From: Dipteronia dyeriana
Lineage: Eukaryota > Streptophyta > Magnoliopsida > Sapindales > Sapindaceae
DNA length: 64,000 nucleotides
Assembly (NCBI GenBank): GCA_032871835.1
Contig: CM065296.1
Location: forward strand, 7,512,001-7,576,000
Direction of reading: 5' to 3'
The translations under genes and the position numbers were made by a program. Positions 20,678-34,300 of this stretch are shown here, one piece after another (within the stretch, counting starts at the first letter, position 1; each line of letters opens with the position of its first letter). The notes beneath the pieces were generated by a model. It saw only the letters and a list, made by a program, of their open reading frames with translations. It had not been told where the DNA came from and did not search any database.

Positions 20678-23190
20678 TGAAAATACAAACACGGTTAGAC
20701 ACCTTTTTCGACTCTCTTAGAAACAAACAAAAGTTTGTCCCTATAGATTGCTTGTATCACAATATATATATATATCAATTAAAGACACTTAATCAATATA
20801 TAAAATAAGTAAAGTGTGATACAAACAATTAATCATAACACATACACAATCTATATTATAGAAAGGAAGTCAACTTACATATAGAGTTATATCCATAGTA
20901 TTCAAATAACAAATACAAATATAAGAGAGATAGGGATAGAGAAAAGTTGACACAAGATATAACGTGGTAAAATAAGACAAGTAAAATCTCTCAAGTGACC
21001 CCTTCACCTGGAAACTACCCTCCTATCCTACTCATGAAGATGCCGCCCTCTTGCTCAACAATCCGAGGCCTCACACCTCTTGTCAAGACTTCCTCGCTCA
21101 CCTTTCCGGATCCTCAAGACCCTAGGCAAGACTTATTTGCTCAACTATCCGAGTCTTTCCGACTCTAGTCAAGACTTCCTTGCTTGACAATCCAAGGTCT
21201 CCAACCTCTTGCCAAGACTTTCTTGCTCAACAACATAGGTCTCACACCTATTGTAAAGACTTCCTTCTCACAAGGCATCTAGGTGATCATGAATGTAAAA
21301 CACAAACAAGCACACAACATAGAATGTTATGATCAACACATCCTATGGAAAATACTAGACATGAGCATGAATGCACAAAACAAATGTAGCCTAGTCAATG
21401 TAGCCTAGTCAATCATGCATGTTTAATCTATCTAGATCATGTAAGATATGTTCAACATTAATTACAATCTAGATACATGCCTAGATCTAAAACTTGAATC
21501 ACAAGATATGTTCAATTAACACATAATCAAGTTTAAATCTCAAAAACCAAAAACATGCTAAAATCATGTGACAAAGTCATTTAGATTTAAGCTAAAGTTC
21601 TAGAGCATATTTCCTATTCATAGATTCAACAAAGCACATGAATAGCTCAAAAGAACACATGCATATGTATCATTGTGAGATTTCGGCCAAAGAGAGCCTA
21701 ATACATGTGAGGAGCTATTTTTCACAAAATCAATCAATCAAAGATCATCAAATAGTTCTAGAATCAAAGCTAGCACAATACAATCCCAAACATGTGAAAA
21801 CATAGGTAAAATCAAAACCTAACTCAACATGTGAGATTTCAATTGAAACTCAATCTAGCTTTAAATGAGTTCAAAACTCAAATCAAAACTATCACAAGAC
21901 ACATATATATGTTGAAGAATAAAACCCAAGGCAATTGACAAAGTTTTAAAAGAAAACTTTGAGAGAAAATCAATACCTTAGTTGATTTTGGTGCAGTCCC
22001 GTTTTTGTGAGATTAGACTCCAAAAACAGCAATACAACTAACTCATACCTTCAGAGAAAAGATGGAGGATGAATAGACAAACACTCTCAACTTTGAATCA
22101 CTCAAATCGAAGTTCAAATGAAGAAGATATGGTGTTTGGAAGGTGAGAAAATATGGAGAGAAAATTCTGCACTCAAGTTTTTGAATCTCTTCTTAGAATG
22201 AAATGTGAGAGGGAAATGATATATAAAGGAGAGAGAAAATGGGCATATGAAATGATCAAAAGGGACAAGAAGCATCCAAGCTTGCTTGCTGCCCAAGATG
22301 GCGAGTGGGTATCTCGGGGCAGCAAGCCTTCTGCCCCGAGATGGCCACGCACCATCTCGGAAAGAAGAGCTTTACTGTCTTCTTTTTTACCTTGACCTTC
22401 CTTCACGTTCTTTGATTGTTCTAAGGCCTCCGAACTCGAAATTGGAATCCGTTTATGGATTACGAATCATAACTCTCTAACAGACATGGAAATATAAGAT
22501 ACTCAACCCAAAAAATAATAATTTGACTCGATATACAAAGACGAAGACAATATATGCAACATGAGTTGAAAGTGTAGTATCTTTTGACTTAAAACTTGAA
22601 ATCAATAGTATGAGTAACCGAAATGATCGGAACTCAATCAAGAATGATTTAGAACTAAAATCAAGTTCAATATCCATGTTATACAAACATATACACATAC
22701 AAACACAATTCACACTAGAATGCAAACTACATAGAGATAGTCTCCAATCATGCATTTTCCAAAACATGTTATTTCTATACCAATGCATGAGCATTCATCT
22801 TCAAGTGTGTGAATGTGTTATACATGGTGCACAACGATGCACATACACATATGAATTAATTACATGTGTGTGCCTATAATGGTCTACAACGATGCAAGGA
22901 CACAAATATATGAATTGTGTGTGTGTGTGCCTATAATGGTGCACAACGATGCAGGGACACAAATGTATGAATTTTGTGTGTGCCTAAGCCTTGTAAGAGA
23001 AAGATAAGGTCTTAGTATACCTTTGTAGAGCCATATTGCATCCTTTCTCTTTGAATACTTTGAACTTGCTTTGACTAGTTGTTCCTTCTTCTTTGAAGCT
23101 TGTATCATCATGAATATAAACAACTAAATCATTACAAGTAAACATCATTTTGATATGGAATTAATGCCAAACACAATCTAAAACCTAACA
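20678..23190 (-). mobile_element. Solo LTR, 2.5 kb, with 5-bp target duplication
   Basis: Begins TGAAAATAC and ends CCTAACA (TG...CA on either strand), flanked by TATCC at 20673-20677 and 23191-23195. It contains no gag-pol. Inside are repeated phrases around AAGACTTCC and TTGCTCAACAATCC (21050-21260) and a tandem repeat at 22800-22990. Orientation is taken from TGTTAGG at its right end. It is probably a copia-type LTR left by recombination; the family was not identified. Confidence 0.8.
22800..22990 (+). repeat. Tandem repeat, period about 65-70 bp
   Basis: Three diverged units share GTGCACAACGATGCA, CACAAATATATGAATT and a short GT run. They lie inside the solo LTR. Confidence 0.78.
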
Positions 23191-23214
23191 TATCCTCTAA
23201 GAAGAAAATCCAAG

Positions 23215-24814
23215 TGTAGGGAAAAACGGGTTCAAAAACGCAACAGAAGCGTGAGAAAATGAAAATTAGGGTTTGCGTATACATTTTTTTTTCCCTTTTA
23301 TGCAACGAGAAAATTAACCATAGATTAATTGACATATATAAAAGTATCGTACCTTTTTTTTTTCTCGTGACAATTGAACAATCGCCAAATTGATTCCGTA
23401 AGATCTTCCAATCCAATCACGAACTTGAATCACCTAGGAGTGTGGACTCCCTTTCTTTAAATTGTATACCTGAGGATGGAGACAAACACAATCTTTTCTT
23501 TGTTAGTTAAATATATCCTCCAAGAGAAAAATCTAAGAATGTCCGGTCACTTGTGAATTATCAATCAATTTGATTGAAACTCGCGTGAACCTTGATTCGA
23601 TGTTGTACACAAAACCCTTATTTTATTAAATCAATTGGATCTTAATAAAAAGTCCACATGTGAACTAGACCTATTCTTACAAAAAGAAACAAGTTCTCAT
23701 GCCTTAATACAATTCTAGATGGACCTCTAAATTGGTCTGGCAGAATATATCAAGTGATCCATACAAGTTCGTGTGGATTGGGGATCTTAGTGGGCTATCT
23801 AAATTTAAGCTCCAATAGACACAACCCAATCACAATCAACAAATGATTCACTTAGGCCCGATCTATTTAATTTTAGTTCATTCCACTAAAGAACTAAAAT
23901 TGAACTCTTAAATAAAGATAGAATAAGTTGATGTTACTCACTCAAACCCTAGACAACCTTATTGGAGAAAGTGTATCCTCGTGAAGAATACCAGTAATCG
24001 CAAAGAGCTCATAGACCGTCTATAGATCTCCAAGTTACCATATTTACTCATATGACCACATTTTGAACTTCGATATTTTGACTTGTCCAGAAGCCATGTT
24101 TCAATAGACACTATTGAAAACTTAACGTTAAGATTTATTATCCAATACCTCAAAACATCCATATGATGGTATTCTACTCTCATTCAATAAATGGAGCCAC
24201 GATGTCCATATCTATAAATGAAGTCCTCTATCGATTAACAAATGAAAACCATCAAACTATCGAGGATAGACTATGCTATATAATCATACTCATTGATAGG
24301 TCAAATGATAACACTTGCAACCATAAGTCTATCATTTATCTCAGGATTGAGATAGACTTTCCGATTGCCTTCCAATGAAAACTTTTATCCATTGACGGTT
24401 CTAGATAAAGTATTTCATTTTGATCCTATTCAATGCACTCAGTTCACTAGATCCTTTTGCCCAAAGACACCACACTTTGGTGATTTTAAACTCATCATAA
24501 CACATTTGATCCCACTCAAATGCTAGCAAAAGAATCTACAACTTTGGCAAGATAAAGGCGCCCAACCTTCTATCTTAAGTTGTGAATATTATTCAAGACT
24601 AACTAAAGAATTGTGTCTACCTCATGCATATTTAGATGTATGAACAATTCTTATTTTCTCATAGTCTTTTGACCTTATGATTATTTACTTTTGACAATTA
24701 TAATAATTAAACTATAAATGCTATAAGATTTGTTAAACTAGAAATCACTTTATTCATATGAAAAAGATTATAAATTACAATATTACACTCTTGCTATCGA
24801 GTATAATCCTAACA
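23215..24814 (-). repeat. 3' LTR of copia-B (copia-M family, 1.6 kb)
   Basis: Complement runs from TGTTAGGATTATACTCG at 24814 to CCCTACA at 23215. The matching purine tract (AAGTGGGATAT on the minus strand) is next to it at 24815-24826. It is shorter than the 2.4-kb copies at 39928 and 50991 because a central block (TCGGCC-containing and AT-rich) is absent. Confidence 0.88.
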
Positions 24815-24815
24815 A

Positions 24816-25687
24816 TATCCCACTTGCTCTATAACAAATGTGTCATATCTTTCATCCCCATGTTCTCTTGATGCCCATCAAAACTTTTTTATGAAAGAGC
24901 CTTTGTAAAGGGATCCGCTAGATTTTCTACTGACGTGATCTTGGTAATTGTCACGTCATCCCCATGTTCTCTTATGACTTCTTGGTTCTCTCGAATTAGC
25001 CACTGCTGCACTATTGTCACAATAGATAGTGATCTGCTTATTCGCATCAAGAACCACTTCTAAGTCAATCAGGAATTGGCGGAGCCAAACAGCCTATTTA
25101 GCAGCCTCGCATGCGGCAACATACACAGCTTCCATGGTAGAATCGACAATACAAGATTGCTTGATACTCCTCCATATGACTGCCCCTCCTCCTATAGTAA
25201 ACACAGATCCTGATGTTGATCTCTTGGAGTCAGAATCTGACTGAAAATCAGAATCTGTATACCCAACAGGAATTAAATCCTCTCAAGAGTATACACGCAT
25301 ATAATCCCTCGTTCTCCTAAGATACTTGAAAATATTCTTGACTGCCGTCCAGTGATCAGGACCAGGCTTCGATTAAAACCTGTTAACTATGCCCACAACA
25401 AAACAAATATCTGGTCTAGTACAGAGCATTGCATACATGAGACTTCCTACTGCCGAAGCATATGGAATCCTACTCATGAATTGCTCTTCATGCTCATTCT
25501 TAGGAACTTGTTCCTTAGAAAGTTTGATTCCATGTCTGAAAGCTAACATACCTTTCCTAGAATCTTGCATGGAAAACCTAGACAAGATTTTATCTATGTA
25601 TGAAGCTTGAGATAATGCAATCGTTCTATTCTTTCTATCCCTTATGACTTGGATACCAAGAATATAACTTGCTTCTCCTAAGTCCTT
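24816..25687 (-). pseudogene. Copia-B pol fragment: end of RT and RNase H
   Basis: Read leftwards from 25687: EASYILGIQVIRDRKNRT, SQASYIDKILSRFSMQDS, YASAVGSLMYAMLCTRPDIC, then RNase H pieces GYTDSDFQSDSDSKRSTSG, STMEAVYVAACEAAK and ANKQITIYCDNSAAVANSRE, with a few stops. It closely resembles the pol of copia-M (46777-49496). It is cut at 25687 by another LTR, so the upstream RT, integrase and gag are absent. Confidence 0.9.
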
Positions 25688-26170
25688 TGATTAACACTGA
25701 AAAGTGTATGTTTACTAAGGGATAATATCATCATTTTACACTTTCAATATGATTAATTCCCCAATTCAGACATAATTTCGTTCGTTCGCTTAAATAAATA
25801 TGTTATGTAGTAATTATTGTATTTTTCTTTGTATTTCAGAGGTAATTCGATCAATTCAGAATCATGGAGAAGTCATATGGCAAAACAAACATCGTTTTCA
25901 AGTTTAGAATGTCAAGAAACCTTTAGAAGACCAAAAAGGGTATTTTCGTAATTTTTACTATTCACTGTTCACAGTTGACTTTTACTGTTTACAGTTGACT
26001 TTCACTGTTCACTCACTGATATGTTACTGTTCACTCATGGATGCGTTACTGTTTACTCATGGATGGGTTACTGTTCACTGATAACGTGACGAAATCTGGA
26101 CGCTCCATTCTAAATTCATTCGATGGTCAATTTTCATCATTATTTTGTATAAATAAGGGGTCTCTCCCCC
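25688..26170 (+). repeat. 5' part of a Tat-type LTR, truncated
   Basis: Starts TGATTAACACTGAAAAG and matches 45595-46100 (GGATAATATCATCATTTTACAC, TCGTTCGCTTAAATAAAT, repeated ACTGTTCACTCATGGATG). The match stops near 26170, where another LTR-like sequence begins. It interrupts copia-B. Confidence 0.83.
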
Positions 26171-27226
26171 CTAATTGGACAATCCAATTAATTAACTGTG
26201 ACCCTTGTTACCTAAATCGATCGGGCTAGCAAGGGGACCTTATGTACCTACAGTATTTGGAGCTCTAATAATCCTCGGAATCATTAATTAAACTCTTTAA
26301 TTAAAATTCCTTGATTATTAACTCCGGTGTTAATTCATTAAAAACTTGAAGCTGCATTCTCTCAACTGTAGACGCTTTTACACAGACCGATACAACTCGA
26401 TGTCCATCGATATAGCTATTACACATGGTGTGATCATCCACAGTAGTTCATAATTAGAGTTGGGTCATAATGTCCGTTATGCCCCTCTAATTACATATAT
26501 CTTTTAAGTTTCATTGATTCTCTAATGGACAATAAATCTTATTTCCTTACGGAATTAGGAGAGCGCTCATATTGTCCAAGTCCCGAATCAACCCTTAAGG
26601 GAACTACCGTCTACTTCTCACAAGAAGGAGTGGATTCCACAATTGTGTACAAACCTTCCCAGCCACAAGCCCAACCGCAATCCTAACATACAGAGCATAT
26701 TGATCAGGAACAACATCCGACCTCACCCATGGTATATCAAAGACCAAGATCTAACCTGAAGGTGTCGTTAAGACACTCAAGATTAAGATCATCCACATAT
26801 AGCCATCATTAGTTGATATATATGAATCTCATCGGTAAACGAATCTTGGTGAGAGATTTATATAGATCATGGCCTAGTCCTATATGATCACATTATACAA
26901 GGTGCCTCCATTCCTATATCTCATATGAATGATTCAGGATAGAATCATCGTACATTACAGAATGGACCGCAACTATAGATTAACCATAAATAAAGTACCC
27001 AACTTTATTTGCTATCTATGGACTCTTTAGATTGCACGTCTCTTACTATATCCATATGTATATGACACTCATATACACAGTTTGAGATTACTTCCGACAA
27101 TCTCGGATGTTAAATAAATGCACAAGTTATATAATAAACAACATAACAAGAATGAATTGAACTTTTACTTTTATTTATTTCATAAATCCATTTACAAATT
27201 ACATCTGTAGGGCATAAACCCCAACA
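26171..27226 (-). repeat. LTR-like segment of a further retroelement
   Basis: On the minus strand it begins TGTTGGGGTTTATGCCC at 27226, a typical plant copia LTR start, and contains no coding region. The other end has no clear TG/CA border. The family and whether it is a solo LTR or a fragment are not settled. It truncates the gypsy LTR at 27227. Confidence 0.55.
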
Positions 27227-27857
27227 ACATAAAGGATCAAAGTCAGCTCCAACATGCATTAAAGCATTACATGCATACAGAACGAGTCATTGAATCCTAA
27301 GAGGAAACCAACTTATCTTTCTATAAGATATTCTTGAATCCGTTAATTAGCCAAAGTAAACAACATTTAAAGGTGACATCCCGCCCGATAAGAGGGGGTT
27401 TGATTCAGATTTTCATAGCGGGAGAATAACGAGTTAAACCTAGTTGGACCATGTATAAATACACGGGTAATAACACGAAGGAGAACATGGACAAATCTAG
27501 ACCTAAAAGTTGCCACCTGAATAAAGTTCCATTGTCGCCTAAATTCTTTAAGGAGAACACGACCACCGCCCAATAATTTTATCCACTTATCGAAATACAC
27601 GAGGCTACCACCTCCATTGCCACTAGAAGAGGTTGAGAGTTTGAGTGATTTCAACATGTCATACTTGATTTATAAATATTAATAAAACAATGTCATTTCC
27701 TATATATAGTATTCGTATAACCTATTGATATCGTCCCATCTCCATTCTTACATCTATAACCGGTACCAAAGGTACCAACCCCAACCACGACCTTCAAGGT
27801 AGTGGTCCCAAGGGTGTTAACTGTAATACCTCACCTTGACCCAATTTTCGGTTAACA
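27227..27857 (+). repeat. Gypsy-A 5' LTR, 5'-truncated
   Basis: Ends GGTTAACA at 27857, followed by the leader TTTAGCACCGTCTGTGAGAA. Its sequence matches the minus-strand LTR at 57717-58985 (CATTACATGCATACAG, GAATCCTAAGAGGAAACC, ACAATGTCATTT) and the 3' LTR piece at 54255-54660 (TATAAATACACGGG; GGTACCAACCCC). Its left side is cut by the preceding LTR-like segment. Confidence 0.82.
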
Positions 27858-30083
27858 CTTTTTAGCACCGTCTGTGAGAACATCCATACCGAATCTATAC
27901 AAAGTTTACATGTTTATTGTTTTATAGGAACTATGAGGCTTCGATCTTCCCAGGGAAGCTCGAGGCTTCAGGGTAAAAGTCTATCGCTTCAACCCGAAAA
28001 GCTACAAAGAAGAGCAGAAAGTCCATGCATCATAACCAAGCTCCTGTCCAAGCAACCGATGCACGGGCTTTAGGCCCCTCGGTGATAAGCCAGGCCATGC
28101 TCGATCATCCAGTAGCGGCCTTCATGGAAAATGTCTACCTTCGTTTGCTCGCTGAAGAAATCACATATTAGTCTGTAAATCCTAATATTTAAAGGGAAAC
28201 AAGCAGTCAGGAGCCAGACAACCTGCCTTTGACTGGTTGGGACCTCCCTCATCGGTACCAACCGATAATAGGATGAGACCTCAACCCTCAATACGGGACA
28301 GGTTAAGGCCCATGCCTTAAGTTCCTTGCAAATCATCCTGCTACCAACCTAGGCATGTCAAGTTCACAGCAGATGTCCCATCATGAATACGGTACAGTTT
28401 CCCTCACAAGGTAGCCAACAACACACTCTGGTAGATTCCCCTTATGGAAAGGTAGAGTCCCCTCACGATCACGAAAAGAATAAGGTGGGCATATCCAGTT
28501 GGTCCAAGGGATCAGATAGTGAGGGGTCTGTGGTTGATTCCAAAAAGCATAGGAACAAGCACTTACTGACCAACTGGCAAGGATGCAGAAAGAAATCCAA
28601 CAGATGAAGAAGGGGAAACATAAGAAATCTAAGAAAGATCTCTTTAGCTAGATGAATGCCTCTTCACTAGACGGACCAGGGATGTCAAGCTCCCTACAAA
28701 ATTTAAAATATCGATGGATAAATTTTCAGGGACCGAGGATCCTCTTAGTCATTTGGAAAGTTTTTTCCAGCAAATGGAAGTTCAGAACACTGCCCGGGCT
28801 GCCATGTACTGGATGTCCCCCATAACATTGACCGATTTTACAAAGACTTGGTTTAGGAAGTTGCCTGCTGGTAATGTGGATTCTTTCATAAAGCTTTCAA
28901 TTGACTTTTACTTACAGTTCCAGGGTGTTAAACCACGCTCAAAGGATCCTATACACCTACAGTACATGATGGGGTTCTTTGCTGAGAAAGAGACCTTGGC
29001 CAACTTTTACAGAAATCTTTGGGCTGGTAGGCTATTCCGGTCTTTCGCCAAACATCCTTCAAAAACCTATCAGGAGGCATATTATTGAGCTTTTGAGCAG
29101 GATGAGATTGATGAGAAGCTCCGGGTTAAATTGAGCATGATGATATGAGATTGATAAAACTCTAGAAAAAATAGGCGATTAGACCTTCGTTGGCTTAGAA
29201 AGCACAGAACAAGCCTCCCAAAAGGTCGACATATCGCCCCTCTCCTTCCCAACCTCACCATGAGAGGTACCCTATAAGGTGAACCCCTCCATGAGTTTCA
29301 CCTCCTCGAAGATTAGTCGCCCTCACAGCCCAAGATGAAAGAGAGTATGAGCACTAGACAATCTATTTCGCCATCAAAGACAAGGGGTTGCTTCGCAAGC
29401 TAGTGCCCATAAAAGCTTTAGCGGACATGAGGAACCGATATAAGTACTGCGACTTCCATGAGGATTTAGGGCATAATACATCAGAATGTTATAGCCTAAG
29501 TAACTAGACTGAGGCTCTGATGATGGGAGATTGCTTAGTGGAGTTTCGTAGTAGGTCAGAGATAGTATCTAGACCGGGAAGAAGGTCTAGGCGGAGATCG
29601 ATAGGGATGTAGAGAAACAGAGAGGTAAATAGATAGAATTGATGCAACATATATAGGTAATCACACACCATCAGTTGAGGACCCACCCTCGCAGGAATTT
29701 CCAACATTGCCAGGAAAGTTCCCGGTGTCGATGAAGGCCAGGGTGTCTTCAAGGTAGACCAGAGCTCAGTTGACCCCTCTCAGTCGGCCCAAATCATAGT
29801 TACCGAGGTAGAAGTTTACAATACTATCTAGCTGCACGACGACCCCATGGTAGTCACTGTATAAATTTCCAATTGCTTAGTCCACATAGTGCTGATTGAC
29901 ACTTGAAGCTGCGTGGATATCCTCATCCATGGCACTTTAAAGAAGTTCAGCATAAGGCAATGGTGTTACAATAGTTGTACCACCCCGTTGTATGGCTTTA
30001 GAGGGGAATCGATAAGTCTACCGGTAGTCATTAGGACATCGCCCCTCTAACAGAACCCCATGACGGCCTTCGTAGTGGTTAAT
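27858..30083 (+). pseudogene. Gypsy-A gag and protease (N-terminal part)
   Basis: Gag remnant: MRLRSSQGSSRL start near 27931, then the capsid-like stretch at 28714-29088 (MDKFSGTEDPLSHLESFFQQ, WFRKLPAGNVDSF, YRNLWAGRLFRSFA). A knuckle-like CDFHEDLGHNTSEC lies at about 29440-29490, the CxxHxxxGHxTxxC form usual in Tat gag. The aspartic protease follows at about 29850-30083 (ISNCLVHIVLIDT, a stop where the DTG/S context continues, then PLYGFRGES). Several stops and frame changes. Protease is interrupted at 30083 by a solo LTR and resumes at 31321. Confidence 0.78.
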
Positions 30084-31320
30084 TATAGGGAAAAATCGAT
30101 TCAAAACATGGCGGAAGCGTAAAATTAAGGTTTGGTAAATTTAATTTTTTTCCCTTTAATAGAAAGAACCTTAATCTTATATTAATTAATGTATAATAAA
30201 AGTATCGTACATTTTTCTCATAACGATTGAACTAGCGTCGAATTGAATCCGTTAGATTTTCCAATCCAAGCACGAACGTGAATGACCTAGGAGTGTAGGC
30301 TCCCTTTCTTTTAATTGTATAGTTGAGGACGGAAACAAACAAAAACTTTTTCTTTGTTAGTCACAATAATTCTCTAAAAGAAAAATAAAGAACGTTATGT
30401 AACCTATGAATTATCAATCTATTTGATTGAAACTCGCGTGAACCTCAATTCGATGTTGTACACAAAACCTTTTGATGTAAAGGCTACTAGTGCACAATCG
30501 AACATAGAACGTTCTTTCTTCCTTTTCCACCTTGCCGAATTTTCACACTATCTCTACGAGTTGGTCAAATTTTCACACTATATTTTGACTTGTCCAGAAG
30601 CCATGTTTCAATAGACACTATTGAAAACTTAACATTAAGATTTAATATCCAATACCTCAAAGTATCCATATGAGTATATTTTACCAACACTAAATAAATA
30701 GATCTACGATGTCCATATCTATAAATGAAGTCCTTTATCGATTAACAAATGAATACCACCAAACTATCGAGGATAGACTATGCTATATAATCGTACTCAT
30801 TGATAGCATAAATGTTTACACATGCAACCATTAGTCCATCATTTATCTCAGGATTGAGATAGACTCTCCGATTGTTCTCAAGTAAAAACTTGTATCCACT
30901 GACGGTTGTGAATAAAATAATTCACTGTGATCTTATTCAATGCACCTATTGCACTAGATTCTTTTGCCCAAAGACACCACATTTTAATGATTTTAGACTC
31001 ATTATAACACATTTTATGCCACTCAAATGCTAGCAAAAGAATCTACAACTTTAACAAGATAAAGACACCCGAACTTTTATCTTAAGTTGTGAATATCGTT
31101 CAAAACTAACTAAGGAATTGTGTCTACCTCATACATATCAAGATGTACGAACAATTCTTCTTTTCTCTTAGTATTTTGACCTTATGATTATTTACTTTTG
31201 ACAATTATAGTAATTAAACTATAAATGCTATAAGATTTGTTAAACTAGAAATCACTTTATTAATATGAAACGATTGTCAAATACATAATTACACTCTTAC
31301 TATTGAGCATAGTCCTAACA
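30084..31320 (-). mobile_element. Solo LTR of the copia-M family inside gypsy-A protease (copy E)
   Basis: On the + strand it runs from TATAGGGAAAAATCG to AGTCCTAACA. The gypsy reading GFVVVN before it and the NTPSTYNA-like stretch behind it join across the insertion. At 1,237 bp it is the shortest complete family member; much of the central block is missing. The expected 5-bp duplication is not exact (TTAAT and ATAAC), so it may have decayed. Confidence 0.8.
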
Positions 31321-34300
31321 ATAACACTCCGTCGACATACAATGCCACCTTGGGGAGACCTTTCCTATCAGCCCTCAGGGGGGTACTTTCCATCTGCCAC
31401 AACGTTCTAAAGTTTTCGGTAGGGAACGAGGTAGGCGAGGTACGAGGAGACCAACAAGCCGCTAGGAAATGTTATGCATTGTCAACCAACCCTACGGCTT
31501 TGGAAAAGCAATTCATCCAGGTGTCATTGGTCTAAGAATAAGATGCTTCCGAGATGGACCTTAAGGTCCCCGAGTTAAAGAAGAATATAGGGGATGGGCC
31601 AGCGGTCGTCTCGTCTATCAATTGGAGGATATATCGATTAGAAGTGATGATCTGTCCAAGGTAGTCAAGGTTAGAGCTACCCTGAAGCCAAGAGTGAAGG
31701 AAGGTTTGATCAGGCTACTTTAAGAGTTCAACGACATCTTCGCCTGGAGCCAAGACGAGATGCTAGGAATTCCAATGTCTTTGGAGGCTTATCATCTGGC
31801 AGTAGATCCTACCTTCAAACCAATCAAACAGAAGAGGCATCATTTTAACGCTGAGAGGAACACGGTAGTTTGAGAAAAAGTTGACAAACTGATCAAAGCT
31901 GGTTTCATCAGAGAAGTCTGATACCCCGATTGGATCGCCAACGTGGTTATGGTAACTAAGGCAAATGGGAAGTGGCACATGTGTCGACTACACCGACCTC
32001 AACTGGGCATGTCTGAAGTACAACTTTCCTCTACCAAAGATTGATCAGCTGGTGGACTCCACTACTAAGACCAAGCTCCAAAGCTTTATGGACACATTCT
32101 CAAGGTATAATAAGATCATGATGCACCCTGCCGATCAAGACAAGACTAGCTTCATCACAGGCCAAGGTCTGTATTGCTACAAGGTAATGCCTTTCGGCCT
32201 CAGTAATGCAAGTGCAACCTACTAGCGACTGGTCAAGCCAGAGATAAGAAGGACAATGGAGGTGTACATAGATTATATAATCACCAAATCCCATGTGGCA
32301 AAGGAACACTAGGATCAACTTCATAGAACCTTCAAGATAGTGAGGAAAAACCAAATACGGTTGAACCCAGTCAAATGTGCTTTTTGGGTAACCGCGGGGA
32401 AATTCCTTAGCTTCATGATGAATGAAAAAGGGAATAGAGGCAAACCCAGAGAAGATCCAAGCTATCTTGGACCTAGATTCTCAAACCTCACTTAAAAGAG
32501 TATAGGTGTTAATAAGGCATGTAGCAGCACTCGACCGGTTCATTTCACGCTCTATGGATAAGTCTCTCCCCTTCTTCAAAGCCATCAAGCAGCGGAAAAA
32601 TATGAAATGGGACCAAGATAGCGAGCAAGCCTTCCAAGATTTAAAGAAGTATCTCGATAGCATGCCACTGTTATTCAAGCCAGTTTTAGGAGAAGAGTTA
32701 CAGAATTACTTAGCCATATCAGAGACAGCGGTGAGTAGGGCCTCGATCAAAGAATGTAGGGATGGGGTCCAGCACCCTGTCTACTACATGAGCCATGTAT
32801 TGACCAAGCCCAAGAAGAATTATACCCTTCTGAATAAGCTCACTTTCACCTTGGTAACCTCGGCAAGAAAGCTTTATCCTTACTTCCAAGCTCATGCAAT
32901 AGAGGTGGTGACAAATCAACCTCTCCACCAGTTCTTACAAAGGCCTGAAGTATCCAGAAGGCTAGTCATATGCACCTTAGAGCTAACTCAATTTGATTTA
33001 AATATAAGTCCAGGATGACAATTAAGGCTCAAGCCCTTGCATACTTTGTGGTTGAATTTTCAGCTCTCTGGGGACCCTGAATCAGACTCTTGGGGAGCTT
33101 CTGATGCTCAATAGTTGGCCGGTAGATTGCAATGCCTGAATCCTTTACACCGATGGATCATCTAGACAAGCAGGGGGAGGATCTGACATAGTTCTAACTG
33201 ACCTGAAGAGGATGAAATGTTGCCACTATTTTAGGTATGAATTCAAGGCTACCAACAATGAGGCAGAATACGAAGCTCTTTTGGCAGGAATGACAGTCGC
33301 TATCGAGCTTGGGGCAGATTACTTGCATGTCAAGAGTGATTTGTTACTCATTGTCAACCATGTTACTGGGCTCTACCAAGATAATGGTGATAACATGGAG
33401 GACTACCTGAAACAAGTCGAACAACTCAGTAGTAGGTTCAAGGGATTCAAGATTGAGCATATTCCTCGACGGTAAAATCAACAAACAGATGTCTTAGTAA
33501 AGATAGTTGTAAATGGGGGTCAAGCTCTACCAAGGGGAGTCCCCTTCCAAGTGATCTCCCAATGAAGCATTACCATGGGCATGGTAATCTACCCAGTTGA
33601 TCGATTACCATGTTGGATGGATCTGATACCTATCTGCCTCAGGGAAGGAAAGCTTCCTGAGGATCCCTACCAAACTCAAAAAATCAAGAGGGTTTATGTC
33701 CGATATTGCTTGGTGGACTAGTAAGTCTATATGAGGGGTAGATCCCTTCATATGCTTCGGTGTTTGCATCCTTATGTTGCTAGTTGGGCATTGAAAGAGG
33801 TCCATTCTGGGGACAGCGGGAACAACATTGGTGGAGGCGCTTTAGCTTATCATGTACTTCGTATGGGATACTACTGGCCAACTATCCACCAAGATGCAAA
33901 GATGTTCGTACGGTCTTGTGAAGCATGCTATAGGACCTCGAACCTAAGCCACATTCCTCCTGAATGGCTATTTATGATCAGTTCACCTTTCTCTTTCACC
34001 GATTGGGGGTTGACTTGATCGGTCCGCTTTCCACTGCTTCTGGACAGGATAAGCACGCTATCGTTACTATTAACTATTTCACCAGGTGGGTTAAAGCATG
34101 ACCTATCTCTTAGATATTTGAGGAGAATACAACCAAGTTCATCAAGACCAACGTGGTTTGCAGGTTTGGCACTCCTTTTTTCATAATCACAGATCTAGGA
34201 AAATAGTTTGATAATACCTAGTTCAGGGACTTTTACGAAGGTTTGGCGATCGATCTTCGATTTACCTCAGTCGCTCACCCGCAGACTAATGGGTTGGTCG

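Noticed and set aside
25029..25610. Plus-strand ORFs across copia-B
   Set aside because: Antisense shadows of the RT/RNase H frame on the minus strand.
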